The notes beneath the pieces were generated by a model that ran no database searches, had not been told where the DNA came from, and worked only from the letters and a program-made list of their open reading frames with translations. A stretch of DNA of 64,000 bases from Thermus brockianus (GTDB taxonomy: Bacteria; Deinococcota; Deinococci; Deinococcales; Thermaceae), in NCBI RefSeq assembly GCF_001880325.1, contig NZ_CP016312.1:1736001-1800000 (forward strand). The letters run 5' to 3'. Both the position numbers and the translations under genes were made by a program. Each line of letters begins with the position of its first letter. Position 1 is the stretch's first letter. This document shows positions 8,948 to 18,895 of the stretch, piece by piece.

Positions 8948-10000
8948 ATGGAAAGGATGCACCGCCTCCTCTTCGCCCTGGACCCGGAAAGTGCCCACGA
9001 GCTCGCCCTGAAAGCCCTGGCCTTTTGGTCGGAAAGGGGGCCCCTTTTGGAGGTGCCGGCGCGGCTTCTTCGGGTGGAGGACCCGAGGCTTAAGGTGGAG
9101 GCCCTGGGCCTCACCTTCCCGAATCCCTTGGGCCTGGCGGCGGGTATGGACAAGGATGCCCGGGCCCTTGGGGCCTGGTGGGCCCTGGGTTTTGGCTTCG
9201 CCGAGGTGGGGACCCTCACCCCAAGGCCCCAGGAGGGAAACCCCAAGCCCAGGCTTTTCCGGCTTCCCGAGGACGGCGCCCTCATCAACCGCATGGGCTT
9301 CAACAACCGAGGGGCGGCGGAGGCGGCCAGGCGGCTTGCGGCCTTCCGCTCCCGGGGGCTTCCCTTCCCCGTGGGGGTGAACCTGGGGAAGAACCGGGAA
9401 ACCCCCCTGGAAAGGGCGGCGGAGGATTACCTAGAGGCCCTGCGCCTCTTGGAGCCCTATGGGGACTACTTTGTCCTCAACGTAAGCTCCCCCAACACCC
9501 CGGGCTTGCGCACCCTGCAGGAAGGCCCCTTCTTGGACGAGCTCCTTTCCCGCCTCCGCCCCGCCACGGCCAAGCCCCTCCTCCTCAAGGTGGCCCCGGA
9601 CCTTTCCCTTGGCGCCTTGGACCAGGTGGCGGCCTTGGCGCTAAAGCACCGCCTGGAGGGCTTGGTGGCGGTGAACACCACCCTAAGCCGGGAGGGGCTT
9701 ACGAGCCCCTGGGCCCGGGAAGCGGGGGGGCTTTCGGGGAGGCCCCTTAGGGGGCGGGCTTTGGAGGTGCTTCGGCACCTCGCCCAGGTCCCGGGCCTCA
9801 CCCTCGTGAGCGTGGGGGGGGTGGAAACCCCCGAGGACGCCTGGGAAAGGCTCAAGGCGGGGGCAAGCCTCCTTCAGGTCTACACGGGCTTTGTCTACGG
9901 GGGCCCCCTTTTCCCCAGACGGCTCCTCTTGGGGCTCCTTTCCCGCATGGAGGCAGAAGGCGTTAGGGCTTTGAGGGAGCTTCAGGCGGTGCGGGCATAG
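8948..10000 (+). CDS. pyrD: Dihydroorotate dehydrogenase (quinone), class 2
   Basis: 350 residues. It oxidises dihydroorotate to orotate, passing electrons to the quinone pool. MHRLLFALDPESAHELAL at the start is the membrane-associating helix of class 2 enzymes; NVSSPNTPGLR holds the catalytic serine (Ser181), and VGGVETPEDAWERLKAGA with QVYTGFVY is the FMN phosphate site. ATG 8948 was chosen because homologues start with this helix; ATG 8957 is possible. It stands apart from pyrR-pyrB-pyrC but in the same neighbourhood. Confidence 0.92.
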   Translation: MERMHRLLFALDPESAHELALKALAFWSERGPLLEVPARLLRVEDPRLKVEALGLTFPNPLGLAAGMDKDARALGAWWALGFGFAEVGTLTPRPQEGNPKPRLFRLPEDGALINRMGFNNRGAAEAARRLAAFRSRGLPFPVGVNLGKNRETPLERAAEDYLEALRLLEPYGDYFVLNVSSPNTPGLRTLQEGPFLDELLSRLRPATAKPLLLKVAPDLSLGALDQVAALALKHRLEGLVAVNTTLSREGLTSPWAREAGGLSGRPLRGRALEVLRHLAQVPGLTLVSVGGVETPEDAWERLKAGASLLQVYTGFVYGGPLFPRRLLLGLLSRMEAEGVRALRELQAVRA

Positions 10001-10265
10001 CCGAAAGAACGGGAGCCCCCCGGGGGAGACCTAAAGGAAAGCCCCTTCCTGGCGCAGATGGAGGACGGGGAGGGTGTAGGGGTCAACGACCCCCACGCCC
10101 TGGACCCTTGGGAGGTGAAAACTTGGGCCTGTGGCTCGGGAGGGACGTCCACGCCGGCTATGGGCACCGGGGGGCAGGGTAAGCCCTCCTCGGGGCGGAT
10201 GTTGCTGTCCATGGCCTTTGGGTGGGAGGCCCACCCCTCCCACCCAAAGCCGGTCCCGCCCGCTT
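10001..10265. other. Gap between convergent pyrD and pyrC
   Basis: 265 nt without a supported gene; short open frames exist on both strands but lack ribosome sites and familiar sequence. The main structure is a 14-bp perfect hairpin, arms 10216-10229 and 10236-10249 (CTTTGGGTGGGAGG), with a 6-nt loop. It has no U-tract but lies where a terminator for pyrC (minus) or pyrD (plus) is expected. Confidence 0.5.
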
Positions 10266-11542
10266 TTACTCCAGCGCCTCGTGGACCACCCGCCCCGCCA
10301 CCAGGGTGAGGACAGGCCACCCCCCGAGGACCCACCCCGCCCAAGGGGAGAAGCGGGCCTTGGAGGCAAAGGCCTTGGGGTCCACGGGCCGCTCTTGGGG
10401 GGAGAGGAGCACCAGGCTTGCCTCCGCCCCCACCTCCAGGTGGAGGGGCTCAAGGCCCAAAACCCTCCGCGGCCCGTCCGTGAAGAGCTCCACCAGCCGG
10501 GGGAGGGGGAAGCCCCTTTTCAGGTGGAGCTCGGTGTAGAGGAGGGGGAAGGCCACCTCGAGGCTCGGGATGCCAAAGGGGGCCCTCAGGAGGTCCATCT
10601 CCTTCTCCGCCCGGGTGTGGGGGGCGTGGTCCGTGGCGATGGCGTCCAGGGTGCCGTCCAGAAGCCCCTCCAGGAGGGCCTCCTGGTCCTCCTTCGTCCG
10701 GAGGGGCGGGGCCACCTTGAAAAGGGGGTCAAAACCGGCAAGGGCCTCCTCCGTGAGGGTGAGGTGGTGGGGGGTGGCCTCGGCGGTCACGGGGAGGCCG
10801 GCCCGCTTGGCCTCCCGGAGGAGCTCTACTCCCCGTTGGGTGGAAAGGTGTTGCACGTGGAGGTGGGGCCTGGCCCCGCTACGCCTTAGGGCGTAGCGGA
10901 GGACCTCGAGGTCCCGGGCGATCCGGGCCGCCTCCGCCTCCGGGGGGTTTCCGGGTAGGCCCAAAAGGTCTGCAAGCTTTCCGTCGTTCATCACCCCGCC
11001 CCGGCGCAAGGTAGCGTCCTCCGCGTGCACCGCCACGGGAAGGCCTAAGGGAGCGGCCTGGAGGAGACCCAGGGCCAGGACGCCCGCATCCTCGTTGGTG
11101 CGGCCATCGTCCGTGAGGAGGGCGGCCCCCGCTTCCCGGAGAAGGCCCGCCGGGGCGAGATGCTTCCCTTCCTGGCCCAGGGTGAGGGCGGCGGCGGGGT
11201 GGAGCCGGGCGAGGCCCAGGGCCTCCGCCTTCTCCTTAAGGGCCCGCACCGCCTCCGGGGTGTCCACGGGCGGCTTGGTGTTGGGCATGGAAACCACGTC
11301 CGTGTACCCGCCCCGCACCGCTGCCAAGAGCCCCGTGGCGAGTTCCTCCTTCACCTCCTCCCCCGGCTCCCTTAGGTGGGCGTGAAGGTCCAAAAACCCT
11401 GGGGCGAGGAAGAGCCCCGTCCCGTCAATGATCCGCTTGGCTTCCCCGCCCTCCAGGGAGAGGATGCGCCCTTCCCCGATGAGGACGTCCAGGGGACCTC
11501 TTTCCCCCTGGGCGTCCACGAGCCGCACGTTCCTGATGAGGA

Positions 11543-11546
<4 letters not shown>
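10266..11546 (-). CDS. pyrC: Dihydroorotase
   Basis: 426 residues, class I dihydroorotase, which cyclises carbamoyl-aspartate to dihydroorotate. [12 protein letters not shown] (His55, His57) is the metal-binding box, and ATDHAPH near residue 302 carries the catalytic Asp; HVQHLST and VTAEATPHH hold further metal ligands. Last gene of the leftward pyrR-pyrB-pyrC operon; its ATG overlaps the pyrB stop (ATGA). In the published Thermus ZO5 cluster an extra ORF (bbc) lies between pyrB and pyrC; here the two genes overlap, so it is absent. Confidence 0.94.
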
Positions 11547-13072
<1,526 letters not shown>

Positions 13073-13084
13073 CTTTCCCCCTTT

Positions 13085-13102
13085 CCGGCCTCGCGGGACC
13101 GG
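13085..13102 (-). promoter_or_regulatory. PyrR-binding loop in pyr leader RNA
   Basis: The RNA contains GGUCCCGCGAGGCC (13100-13087) against the PyrR consensus ARUCCNGNGAGGYU. The two differing positions, first and last, change together (A-U to G-C), so pairing is kept. CCGG arms close the stem. It ends directly before the leader ORF ribosome site. Confidence 0.75.
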
Positions 13103-13118
13103 TTTAAAGGCCACCCCC

Positions 13119-13147
13119 ACCTTACACCCTGGGCCGGGCTAAGGCAA
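13119..13147 (-). promoter_or_regulatory. pyr operon promoter
   Basis: TTGCCT (13147-13142), 17-nt spacer, TAAGGT (13124-13119) preceded by TG. Start near 13112, about 119 nt before pyrR, leaving room for the PyrR loop, leader ORF and attenuator. Confidence 0.65.
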
Positions 13148-13153
13148 GGGAAG

Positions 13154-13177
13154 CCCGCCCAGGAGAGCCTGGGCGGG
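13154..13177 (-). terminator. Terminator after the SPW protein gene
   Basis: CCCGCCCAGG-CTCT-CCTGGGCGGG, a perfect 10-bp stem just after the SPW gene stop and just before the pyr promoter, tail CTTCCCTT. Confidence 0.75.
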
Positions 13178-13191
13178 ACTGGGGGTAAGCC

Positions 13192-13521
13192 TTAAGCCGC
13201 CTTGGGCTTCTCCCGGGTGACGCTTAGGGCCAAGGCCCCCACCAGGACGCCCACGATGAGGGCGTTCCACAGGGCGTTGGCCTCCCCGCTAAACCCCAGG
13301 ATCCAGGGGGAGAGGATGAGCCACACGCCCAAGAGGACGTTAACCCACTCCTCCCACAAGGGGCCGCCCCTCAGGTGCATGAGGGCCATAAGCCCCACCA
13401 CCACCCCCACGATGACGGCGTTCCACATGGCGGAAGGGATGCCGCTAAAGCCGAGAAGCCACGGGGAGAGGATGAGCCATACGCCCAGGACAAGATTGGC
13501 CCAGTCCTGCCAGCGCGTCAT
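13192..13521 (-). CDS. SPW repeat membrane protein
   Basis: 109 residues from ATG 13521, chosen for the strong AAAGGAGGTGGG ribosome site upstream. Four hydrophobic helices form two repeats, each with WANLVLGVWLILSPWLLGFSG-like sequence, the SPW motif that names the family. An integral membrane protein of unknown function. A possible promoter (TACAAT, 13552-13547) lies upstream. Monocistronic, ended by the hairpin at 13154-13177. Confidence 0.8.
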   Translation of the reverse strand: MTRWQDWANLVLGVWLILSPWLLGFSGIPSAMWNAVIVGVVVGLMALMHLRGGPLWEEWVNVLLGVWLILSPWILGFSGEANALWNALIVGVLVGALALSVTREKPKAA

Positions 13522-13585
13522 GGTTGCCCACCTCCTTTCACCCCTTATTGTAAAAGGGTTTGAGCGCGGTGAATAGTGCAAAAAG

Positions 13586-14341
13586 TTACTTTGCTTTCCC
13601 CGAGGGGCGAAGGTACCGCCACCCCGTCCAGAGGAGGACGGCGGCGAAGACCACCCGCAAGGCCCCTTCGGGCAGGAAGTGGGCGAGCTCCCCCCCGAGG
13701 AAGGTCCCCACCAAAACCCCGGGCACGAGGCCCAGGGCGAGGGCGCTTTCCACGTTCCCCAGGCGCAGGTGGGTGTAGGCCCCCACCAGGCTCGCCGGAA
13801 CCATGGCGAGGAGGCTGGTGCCCTGGGCGGTGTGCTGGGGCATGCCCAGGAGGAGGACCATGGCCGGCACCATGATGGTCCCCCCGCCCACCCCCATCAT
13901 TCCCGAGAGGAACCCGGTGAAGCCTCCCGCCAAGAGGAGGGTGAGGTCCTCCAGGACCTCCCCCCGCACCAGGCCCATAGGGGCCAGGTAGGGCCTAAGG
14001 AGAAGGAGGAAGCTCACGGCCACCAAAAACCAACCGAAGGCCCGCTTGAGCTCCGCTTCCGGGAGGCTGTGGGCGTAGCGGGCCCCCAGGCGGGCGGTGA
14101 GGATGGCGGTGAGGGCTAGGAAAAAGGCCGCTTTGAGGTTCAAGGAGCCTTGGAGGCCGTAGGTGAAGGCCCCCACCAGCCCGGTGAAGAAAACGGCCAC
14201 CAGGCTCGTGCCGTGGGCCTTGTGCTGGGAAAGCCGGAGGACGCCCACCATGAGGGGGATCATCACCGTGCCCCCCCCAAGGCCCACCAAACCCCCAAAC
14301 GCCCCGCCCAGAAAGCCGATGAGGAGGCTCATGGGGCTCAT
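13586..14341 (-). CDS. TSUP/TauE family membrane transporter
   Basis: 251 residues. Eight or so hydrophobic segments in two homologous halves, each starting with a glycine-rich motif: GAFGGLVGLGGGTVMIPLM and GFLSGMMGVGGGTIMVPAM. This is the TauE/SafE (TSUP, DUF81) signature; members export sulfite, sulfonates or other organic anions, but the substrate is not predictable. Last gene of the long leftward cluster; its ATG overlaps the stop of the dehydrogenase before it (ATGA). Confidence 0.85.
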   Translation of the reverse strand: MSPMSLLIGFLGGAFGGLVGLGGGTVMIPLMVGVLRLSQHKAHGTSLVAVFFTGLVGAFTYGLQGSLNLKAAFFLALTAILTARLGARYAHSLPEAELKRAFGWFLVAVSFLLLLRPYLAPMGLVRGEVLEDLTLLLAGGFTGFLSGMMGVGGGTIMVPAMVLLLGMPQHTAQGTSLLAMVPASLVGAYTHLRLGNVESALALGLVPGVLVGTFLGGELAHFLPEGALRVVFAAVLLWTGWRYLRPSGKAK

Positions 14342-15276
14342 ACTACCGGGTTTGGCGGCTCGCGGCCCTCCAGGACCGCAAGCAGGTTGGCCACCGCCAC
14401 CTCGGCCATGCGCTCCCGGGTGCGGCGCCCCGCCGAGCCGATGTGGGGGGTGATGACGGCGTTTTTGAGGGCGTAAAGGGGGTGGCCCTTGGGCAGGGGC
14501 TCGGGGTCGGTGACGTCCAGCCCCGCCCCGAAGAGGTGGCCCTTTAGGGCCTCCACCAGGGCTTCCGTGTCCACCAGGGCCCCGCGGGCGGTGTTGATCA
14601 GAAGGCTCCCGGGCTTCATGGCGAAGAGCCTTTCCCGGTTGAGGAGGCGGAAGGTTTCCGGGGTAAGGGGGGCGTGGAGGGAGACGATGTCGGCGGTGGC
14701 GAGGAGGTCCTCCAGGGGGAGGAAGGGGTAGGGGAGAGGCTTGGGGGTGCGGCTCGTGTAGACCACCCGCATCCCGAAGGCCAGGGCCCTCTTGGCCACC
14801 GCCTGGCCGATGCGTCCCATGCCCACGAGGCCCAGGGTGAGGCCCTCTAGGTCCAGGCCCAGGAGGAGCTCGGGGTGCCAGGCCCGCCACTGTCCTTCCC
14901 GGGCCAGGTCCACCCCCTCCACCACCCGCCTGGCCACGGCGAGGAGGAGGGCGAGGGTGAGGTCGGCGGTGGCCTCGGTGAGGGCGTCCGGGGTGTGGGT
15001 GACCCGGATGCCCCTGCGTTGGGCCGCCTCTAGGTCCACGTGGTCCACCCCCACGCTGTAGCAGGCGATGACCTTGAGGCTTTTCCCCGCCCGGTCCATC
15101 ACCTCGGCGTCTATGCGGTCCTCCACGGTGGGGATGAGGCCGTGCACGCCCTCCACCTTCCTTAAGAGTTCCTCCCGGGGGAGGAAAAGCCCCTCGTGGA
15201 CCTCCACCTCGAGGCCCCGCTCCTTTAGCCTTTCCAGGGCCTTTCCGGGTAGGGTGCGGGTGACGAAGACCCTCAT
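14338..15276 (-). CDS. D-2-hydroxyacid dehydrogenase (glyoxylate/hydroxypyruvate reductase type)
   Basis: 312 residues. NAD(P)-dependent oxidoreductase of the D-isomer hydroxyacid family. LGLVGMGRIGQAVAKRA is the nucleotide-binding motif; NTARGALVDTEALVEAL holds the conserved Arg, AGLDVTDPEPLP the Glu, and NAVITPHIGSA the catalytic His. ACYSVGVDHVDLEAA and the overall length fit glyoxylate/hydroxypyruvate reductases more than phosphoglycerate dehydrogenase (no ACT domain). ATGA overlaps at both ends tie it to tldE and the TSUP gene. Confidence 0.88.
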   Translation of the reverse strand: MRVFVTRTLPGKALERLKERGLEVEVHEGLFLPREELLRKVEGVHGLIPTVEDRIDAEVMDRAGKSLKVIACYSVGVDHVDLEAAQRRGIRVTHTPDALTEATADLTLALLLAVARRVVEGVDLAREGQWRAWHPELLLGLDLEGLTLGLVGMGRIGQAVAKRALAFGMRVVYTSRTPKPLPYPFLPLEDLLATADIVSLHAPLTPETFRLLNRERLFAMKPGSLLINTARGALVDTEALVEALKGHLFGAGLDVTDPEPLPKGHPLYALKNAVITPHIGSAGRRTRERMAEVAVANLLAVLEGREPPNPVV

Positions 15277-16586
15277 GCCCCGGCGAAGGAAAGCTCGGCC
15301 ACGGCCACCAGGGGGCTGCCGAAGGCGCTTGACCCCATGGGGTACCACGCCAGCTCCGCCCCCAAGCCCTCTACCCCTTGCAAAAGCTCCAGGAGGTTGC
15401 CGCTTACGGCGAAGTTCTCCACGGCGTGCTGGGGCCTGCCCTCCTCCACCCAAAGCCCCAGGGCCTGGAGGGAGAAGTCCAGGGTAATGGGGTTCGCCCC
15501 AGCGTGGAGGCCCATGAACTCCGTGACCAAGACGCCCTCCCTTAGGGCCAGGTTGCCCAAGGGCTTGAGGTACAGGTTGCTCGGGGCCACGTCCAGGGCG
15601 GAGCGGTAGCCCCGGTAGGCGTGGCCGGTGTTCTCCTGGCCCAGGGCCCGGGCCGTTTCCGAGTTGTGGAGGAAGGTCCGGAAGACCCCCGCTTCAATCG
15701 GGGCCACGGGCCTTGCCGGGGTGCCCTCGGCGTCAAAGGGGCGGGAGGCGAGGCCCTGGGGCAGGGTGGGGTCGTCCAGGAGGGTGACGAGGGGGCTTGC
15801 CACCCTTTCCCCTAGGCGCCCCAGGAGGCGGCTTTTCCCCTCCAGGGCGTTCTTGCCGGAAAGGGCCTGGGCCAGGACGCCCAGGAGGGCCGCCATGGCC
15901 TTGGGTTCCAGGTAGGCCCGGTAGCGGCCTGTCTTGAGGGGTTTGGCGTGGAGGAGGCGGGCCGTCTTTTCCCGGAGGTCCAAGGCGGTGCGCCCGGGGT
16001 CTAGGGCGTGGAACTCCTTGCTCGGGGTGAAGTCAAAGCCCTGCTTGAGGCTACTCCCTTCGGCCATGACGAAGCTCGCCATGAGGCCAGCGAGGCCCGT
16101 GCGGTAGCTTCCTTCCGCTCCCAGGGTGCTGGCCAAGGAGAGCCGGATTTCCCGCTCGGCGTAGCCGGCGAGGGCCACGCTCCGGACCCGGGGGTCTTGG
16201 CGCAGGGCGCCTTCCAGGGCTAAGGCGGCCTCCTTTTTGGCCTCCAGGGGGGCGGAAAGCCCCTCTCCCAGGAGGTCGTGCTCCCCCAAGGCCCTCCCCG
16301 AGGGGAGGTGGGCGGACCTCCCCCCAAGGAGGGCGTTTTCCCGGGCCTCCTCCAGGGCCCAGTCCAGGGCCTCGGGGGAGAGGTCCTCGGTGTAGGCGTA
16401 GCCCACCCGGCCTTGCGCCAGGACCCTAAGGCCCAAGCCCCCTTGCCGCGCCTCCTTGATCTCCTCCAGCTGGCCTTCCCGGGCCCTGAGGGAAAGCTCC
16501 CTATCCTCCAGGAAAAGGAGTTCCGCCTCGAGGCCCAGTTCCTTGGCCCGCTGGAGGAGGTAGCGCTTCGCCTCTTCTAGGGTCAT
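15273..16586 (-). CDS. tldE: TldE/PmbA-like subunit of the TldD/TldE protease
   Basis: 437 residues from ATG 16586. It lacks the HEXXXH metal motif, which marks it as the non-catalytic TldE (PmbA) partner; TldD/TldE heterodimers cleave unfolded peptides and process peptide precursors such as microcins. ARQGGLGLRVLAQGRVGYAYTED near residue 45 and TEFMGLHAGANPITLDFS near the C-terminus are family landmarks. It overlaps tldD by 4 nt, which favours equal amounts of the two subunits. Confidence 0.88.
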   Translation of the reverse strand: MTLEEAKRYLLQRAKELGLEAELLFLEDRELSLRAREGQLEEIKEARQGGLGLRVLAQGRVGYAYTEDLSPEALDWALEEARENALLGGRSAHLPSGRALGEHDLLGEGLSAPLEAKKEAALALEGALRQDPRVRSVALAGYAEREIRLSLASTLGAEGSYRTGLAGLMASFVMAEGSSLKQGFDFTPSKEFHALDPGRTALDLREKTARLLHAKPLKTGRYRAYLEPKAMAALLGVLAQALSGKNALEGKSRLLGRLGERVASPLVTLLDDPTLPQGLASRPFDAEGTPARPVAPIEAGVFRTFLHNSETARALGQENTGHAYRGYRSALDVAPSNLYLKPLGNLALREGVLVTEFMGLHAGANPITLDFSLQALGLWVEEGRPQHAVENFAVSGNLLELLQGVEGLGAELAWYPMGSSAFGSPLVAVAELSFAGA

Positions 16587-17977
16587 GCCCGCCCTCCCAC
16601 CACCATTTCCGAAACCAGGACGTGGGGCTGGCCCACCTCCACCGGCACGAAGCCGGAAAGGCTTCCGCACATCCCGGGGGCGTTTTCCCAGTCCTGGGCC
16701 ACGGCCACCACCCGCTTGAGGGTGTCCGGTCCCTTGCCCACCAGCATAGCCCCCCGCACCGGCTCCTCTATGCGGCCCTTGCGGATGATGTACCCCTCCT
16801 GCACGGCGAAGTTGTACTCGCCCGAGCCGGGCTTCACCTGGCCACCCCCCATCTCCTTGGCGTAGAGGCCGAAGGCGATGCCCTGGAAGAGGTCCTCCAC
16901 CTCCATCTCCCCGGGGGCGATGAAGGTGTTGCGCATGCGGGAGGTGGGGGCGAAGGTGTAGTCCTGGCGACGGCCCGAGCCCGTTAGGGGGTAGCCGGTG
17001 AGGAGGTGGCCCAGCCGGTCCACCATGTAGGCCTTCAGGACCCCCTTTTCAATGAGCACCGTGCGCTCCGTGGGGTGGCCCTCGTCGTCCACCTCGCTGG
17101 AGCCCCAGGCGTGGGCCAGGGTGCCGTCGTCTATGTAGGTGACGGCGGGGCTCGCCACCGCTTCCCCAAGCCGGTCCGCCAGGACGCTCGCCTTCTTGGC
17201 CACGCTGGTGGTCTCCAGGAGGTGGCCCACCGCCTCGTGGAAGAGGACCCCGCCGAAGCCCCTGCCCACCACCACGGGGAAGGTGCCGGCGGGGGCGGGC
17301 TTGGCCCGGAGGTTGGTGAGGGCCTGGCGGGCCGCCTTCTCCCCCACCGCCTTGGGGGGGTAGAGGTCAAAGAGCTCCAAGCCCACGCTCTTCCCGGGGG
17401 CGCTCACCCCGGTCTGGACCTCGGCCCCGTCCTGGGCCACGGCGAGGACGTGGAGGCGGGTGCGCACCCGCCTTTCCTCGGCCCAGGTGCCCTCGCTGTT
17501 GGCGATGAGGACCTCCTGCTCCCACTCCAGGAGGCTCGCCTCCACCTCCTTGATCTCCGGGGCGATGCGGGCCCCCGCCTCCGCCTCCAAAAGGCGCTCC
17601 AGGCGGTAGCGCTTGTCCTTGGCGGAAAGGGGTACCTGGGGGGCGTGGAGGCCCTGGGGGGCGCGCTTGCGGAAGTCCAAACCCCCTTGGCCCCGCTCGT
17701 CCACCTGGCCCAGGGCGCCCCTGGCCCGGAGGAGGGTTTCCAGGGCTTCCCGGAGGCCTTGTTTCGTGAGGTGGTTGGTGTAGGCGTAGACCACCTGGGT
17801 GCCGAAGAAGAGCCGGATGCCGGCCCCATAGTCCAGGCCCGAAAGGGCCTCCTCTAGGCTTCCCGAGCGCACCCGCATGCGCCGCCTTAGGGAGCGTTCG
17901 GCGTAGACCTCGGCGAAGTCCGCCCCGCCCTTCAGGGCGCGCCGGAGCAGGTCTTCCACCGCTTCGGGGGGTAGCAT
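16583..17977 (-). CDS. tldD: TldD metalloprotease catalytic subunit
   Basis: 464 residues, normal TldD length. The zinc motif HEAVGH (HEXXXH) is in GVLFHEAVGHLLETT, about residue 245, and a third ligand is expected in the CGSLSGFVPVEVGQPHV region. It works as a heterodimer with TldE, encoded immediately downstream. The ATG start is 9 nt after the stop of holA, so it is part of the leftward operon. Confidence 0.93.
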   Translation of the reverse strand: MLPPEAVEDLLRRALKGGADFAEVYAERSLRRRMRVRSGSLEEALSGLDYGAGIRLFFGTQVVYAYTNHLTKQGLREALETLLRARGALGQVDERGQGGLDFRKRAPQGLHAPQVPLSAKDKRYRLERLLEAEAGARIAPEIKEVEASLLEWEQEVLIANSEGTWAEERRVRTRLHVLAVAQDGAEVQTGVSAPGKSVGLELFDLYPPKAVGEKAARQALTNLRAKPAPAGTFPVVVGRGFGGVLFHEAVGHLLETTSVAKKASVLADRLGEAVASPAVTYIDDGTLAHAWGSSEVDDEGHPTERTVLIEKGVLKAYMVDRLGHLLTGYPLTGSGRRQDYTFAPTSRMRNTFIAPGEMEVEDLFQGIAFGLYAKEMGGGQVKPGSGEYNFAVQEGYIIRKGRIEEPVRGAMLVGKGPDTLKRVVAVAQDWENAPGMCGSLSGFVPVEVGQPHVLVSEMVVGGRA

Positions 17978-17986
17978 GGCAAGACT

Positions 17987-18895
17987 TTACCCTCTGGCTG
18001 ACCGGCCGGTCAAGGCGCCCTGGAGGAGAGCGAAAACCGCCCCCTCCAAGGCGAGCCAGGGGTCTTTTCCCTCCTTGGCCCGCCGTTCTGCCTGGATGAG
18101 GGTGTCCAGGGCCTTTTTGAGAAGCCCTTCCTCCAGGGTCCGGGCCAGTTCCAGGGCCTTCTTGGCGGCGTAGGGGTGGGCCTCGAGGCGCTGGAGGTCC
18201 TCCTCCTTGGGCCGCGGGCTCTCCTTGAGGAGGAGGTGTGCCCGGGCGAGGAGGGAAAACTGCCAGGAAAGCGCCCCCAGGACCCTCAGGGGTTCTTCCC
18301 CCTCTTCCCGTAGGGCCTTCAGGCGGCGGAAGGCCTCCTTGGCGTCGCCCTCCAGCACCGCCCGCACCAGGTCAAACCCCGTGACGGGGGGCTTGAGGGC
18401 CACCACCCGTTCCACCTTTTCCAGGGTGAGGGGTGGGGTGAGGAGGGCGAGTTTTTCCAGTTCCCTTTCCAGGGCCTCCAGGTCGGCCTCGAGGCCCGCC
18501 AGGTACTGGGCCACCCCAGCGGGAAGCCTGAACCCAAGCCGCTTCGCCCGGTTTTCCAAGTGGCGCAGGAGGTCCTTGCCCTTGGGGGTGGGGAAGTCCC
18601 GCCGCTCCCGGGCGCGGTAAAAGGCGGCCCGGGCGGGGGTGGGTTTGGGGTCCAGGAGGAGGACGGGGACGTTTTCCGGGGTCCGCTCCAGGAGGGGCTT
18701 TAGGGCCTTCCACTCCCCTTCGCCCACCTCCCGCAGGTCCAAAAGGGCCCCCGCCCCGCTGAAAAGCCCGGGGGAAAGGGCCTCCGCCAGGGCCTCCGGG
18801 GTGGGGTCGGTGAAGCGGGCAAGCCCCCAGACCCGGGCCTCCTCCAGGAGGGCCTCCTTGGCCAAAAAGGGGTCCCCGGTGAAGGCGATGACCAT
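17987..18895 (-). CDS. holA: DNA polymerase III delta subunit
   Basis: 302 residues. HolA opens the beta clamp as part of the clamp loader. Recognised by family features: MVIAFTGDPFLAKEALL at the start, VLLLDPKP, AQYLAGLEADLEALERELEKLAL in the middle, and the C-terminal AIR-like region with LGALSWQFSLLARA. It starts at the base after the gcdH stop codon (zero spacing). Placement between gcdH and tldD is an operon of unrelated functions. Confidence 0.88.
   Translation of the reverse strand: MVIAFTGDPFLAKEALLEEARVWGLARFTDPTPEALAEALSPGLFSGAGALLDLREVGEGEWKALKPLLERTPENVPVLLLDPKPTPARAAFYRARERRDFPTPKGKDLLRHLENRAKRLGFRLPAGVAQYLAGLEADLEALERELEKLALLTPPLTLEKVERVVALKPPVTGFDLVRAVLEGDAKEAFRRLKALREEGEEPLRVLGALSWQFSLLARAHLLLKESPRPKEEDLQRLEAHPYAAKKALELARTLEEGLLKKALDTLIQAERRAKEGKDPWLALEGAVFALLQGALTGRSARG

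Noticed and set aside
9982..10344. A minus-strand gene of about 120 codons after pyrC
   Set aside because: It overlaps pyrC and pyrD, has low-complexity proline/glycine composition, no ribosome site and no recognisable family.
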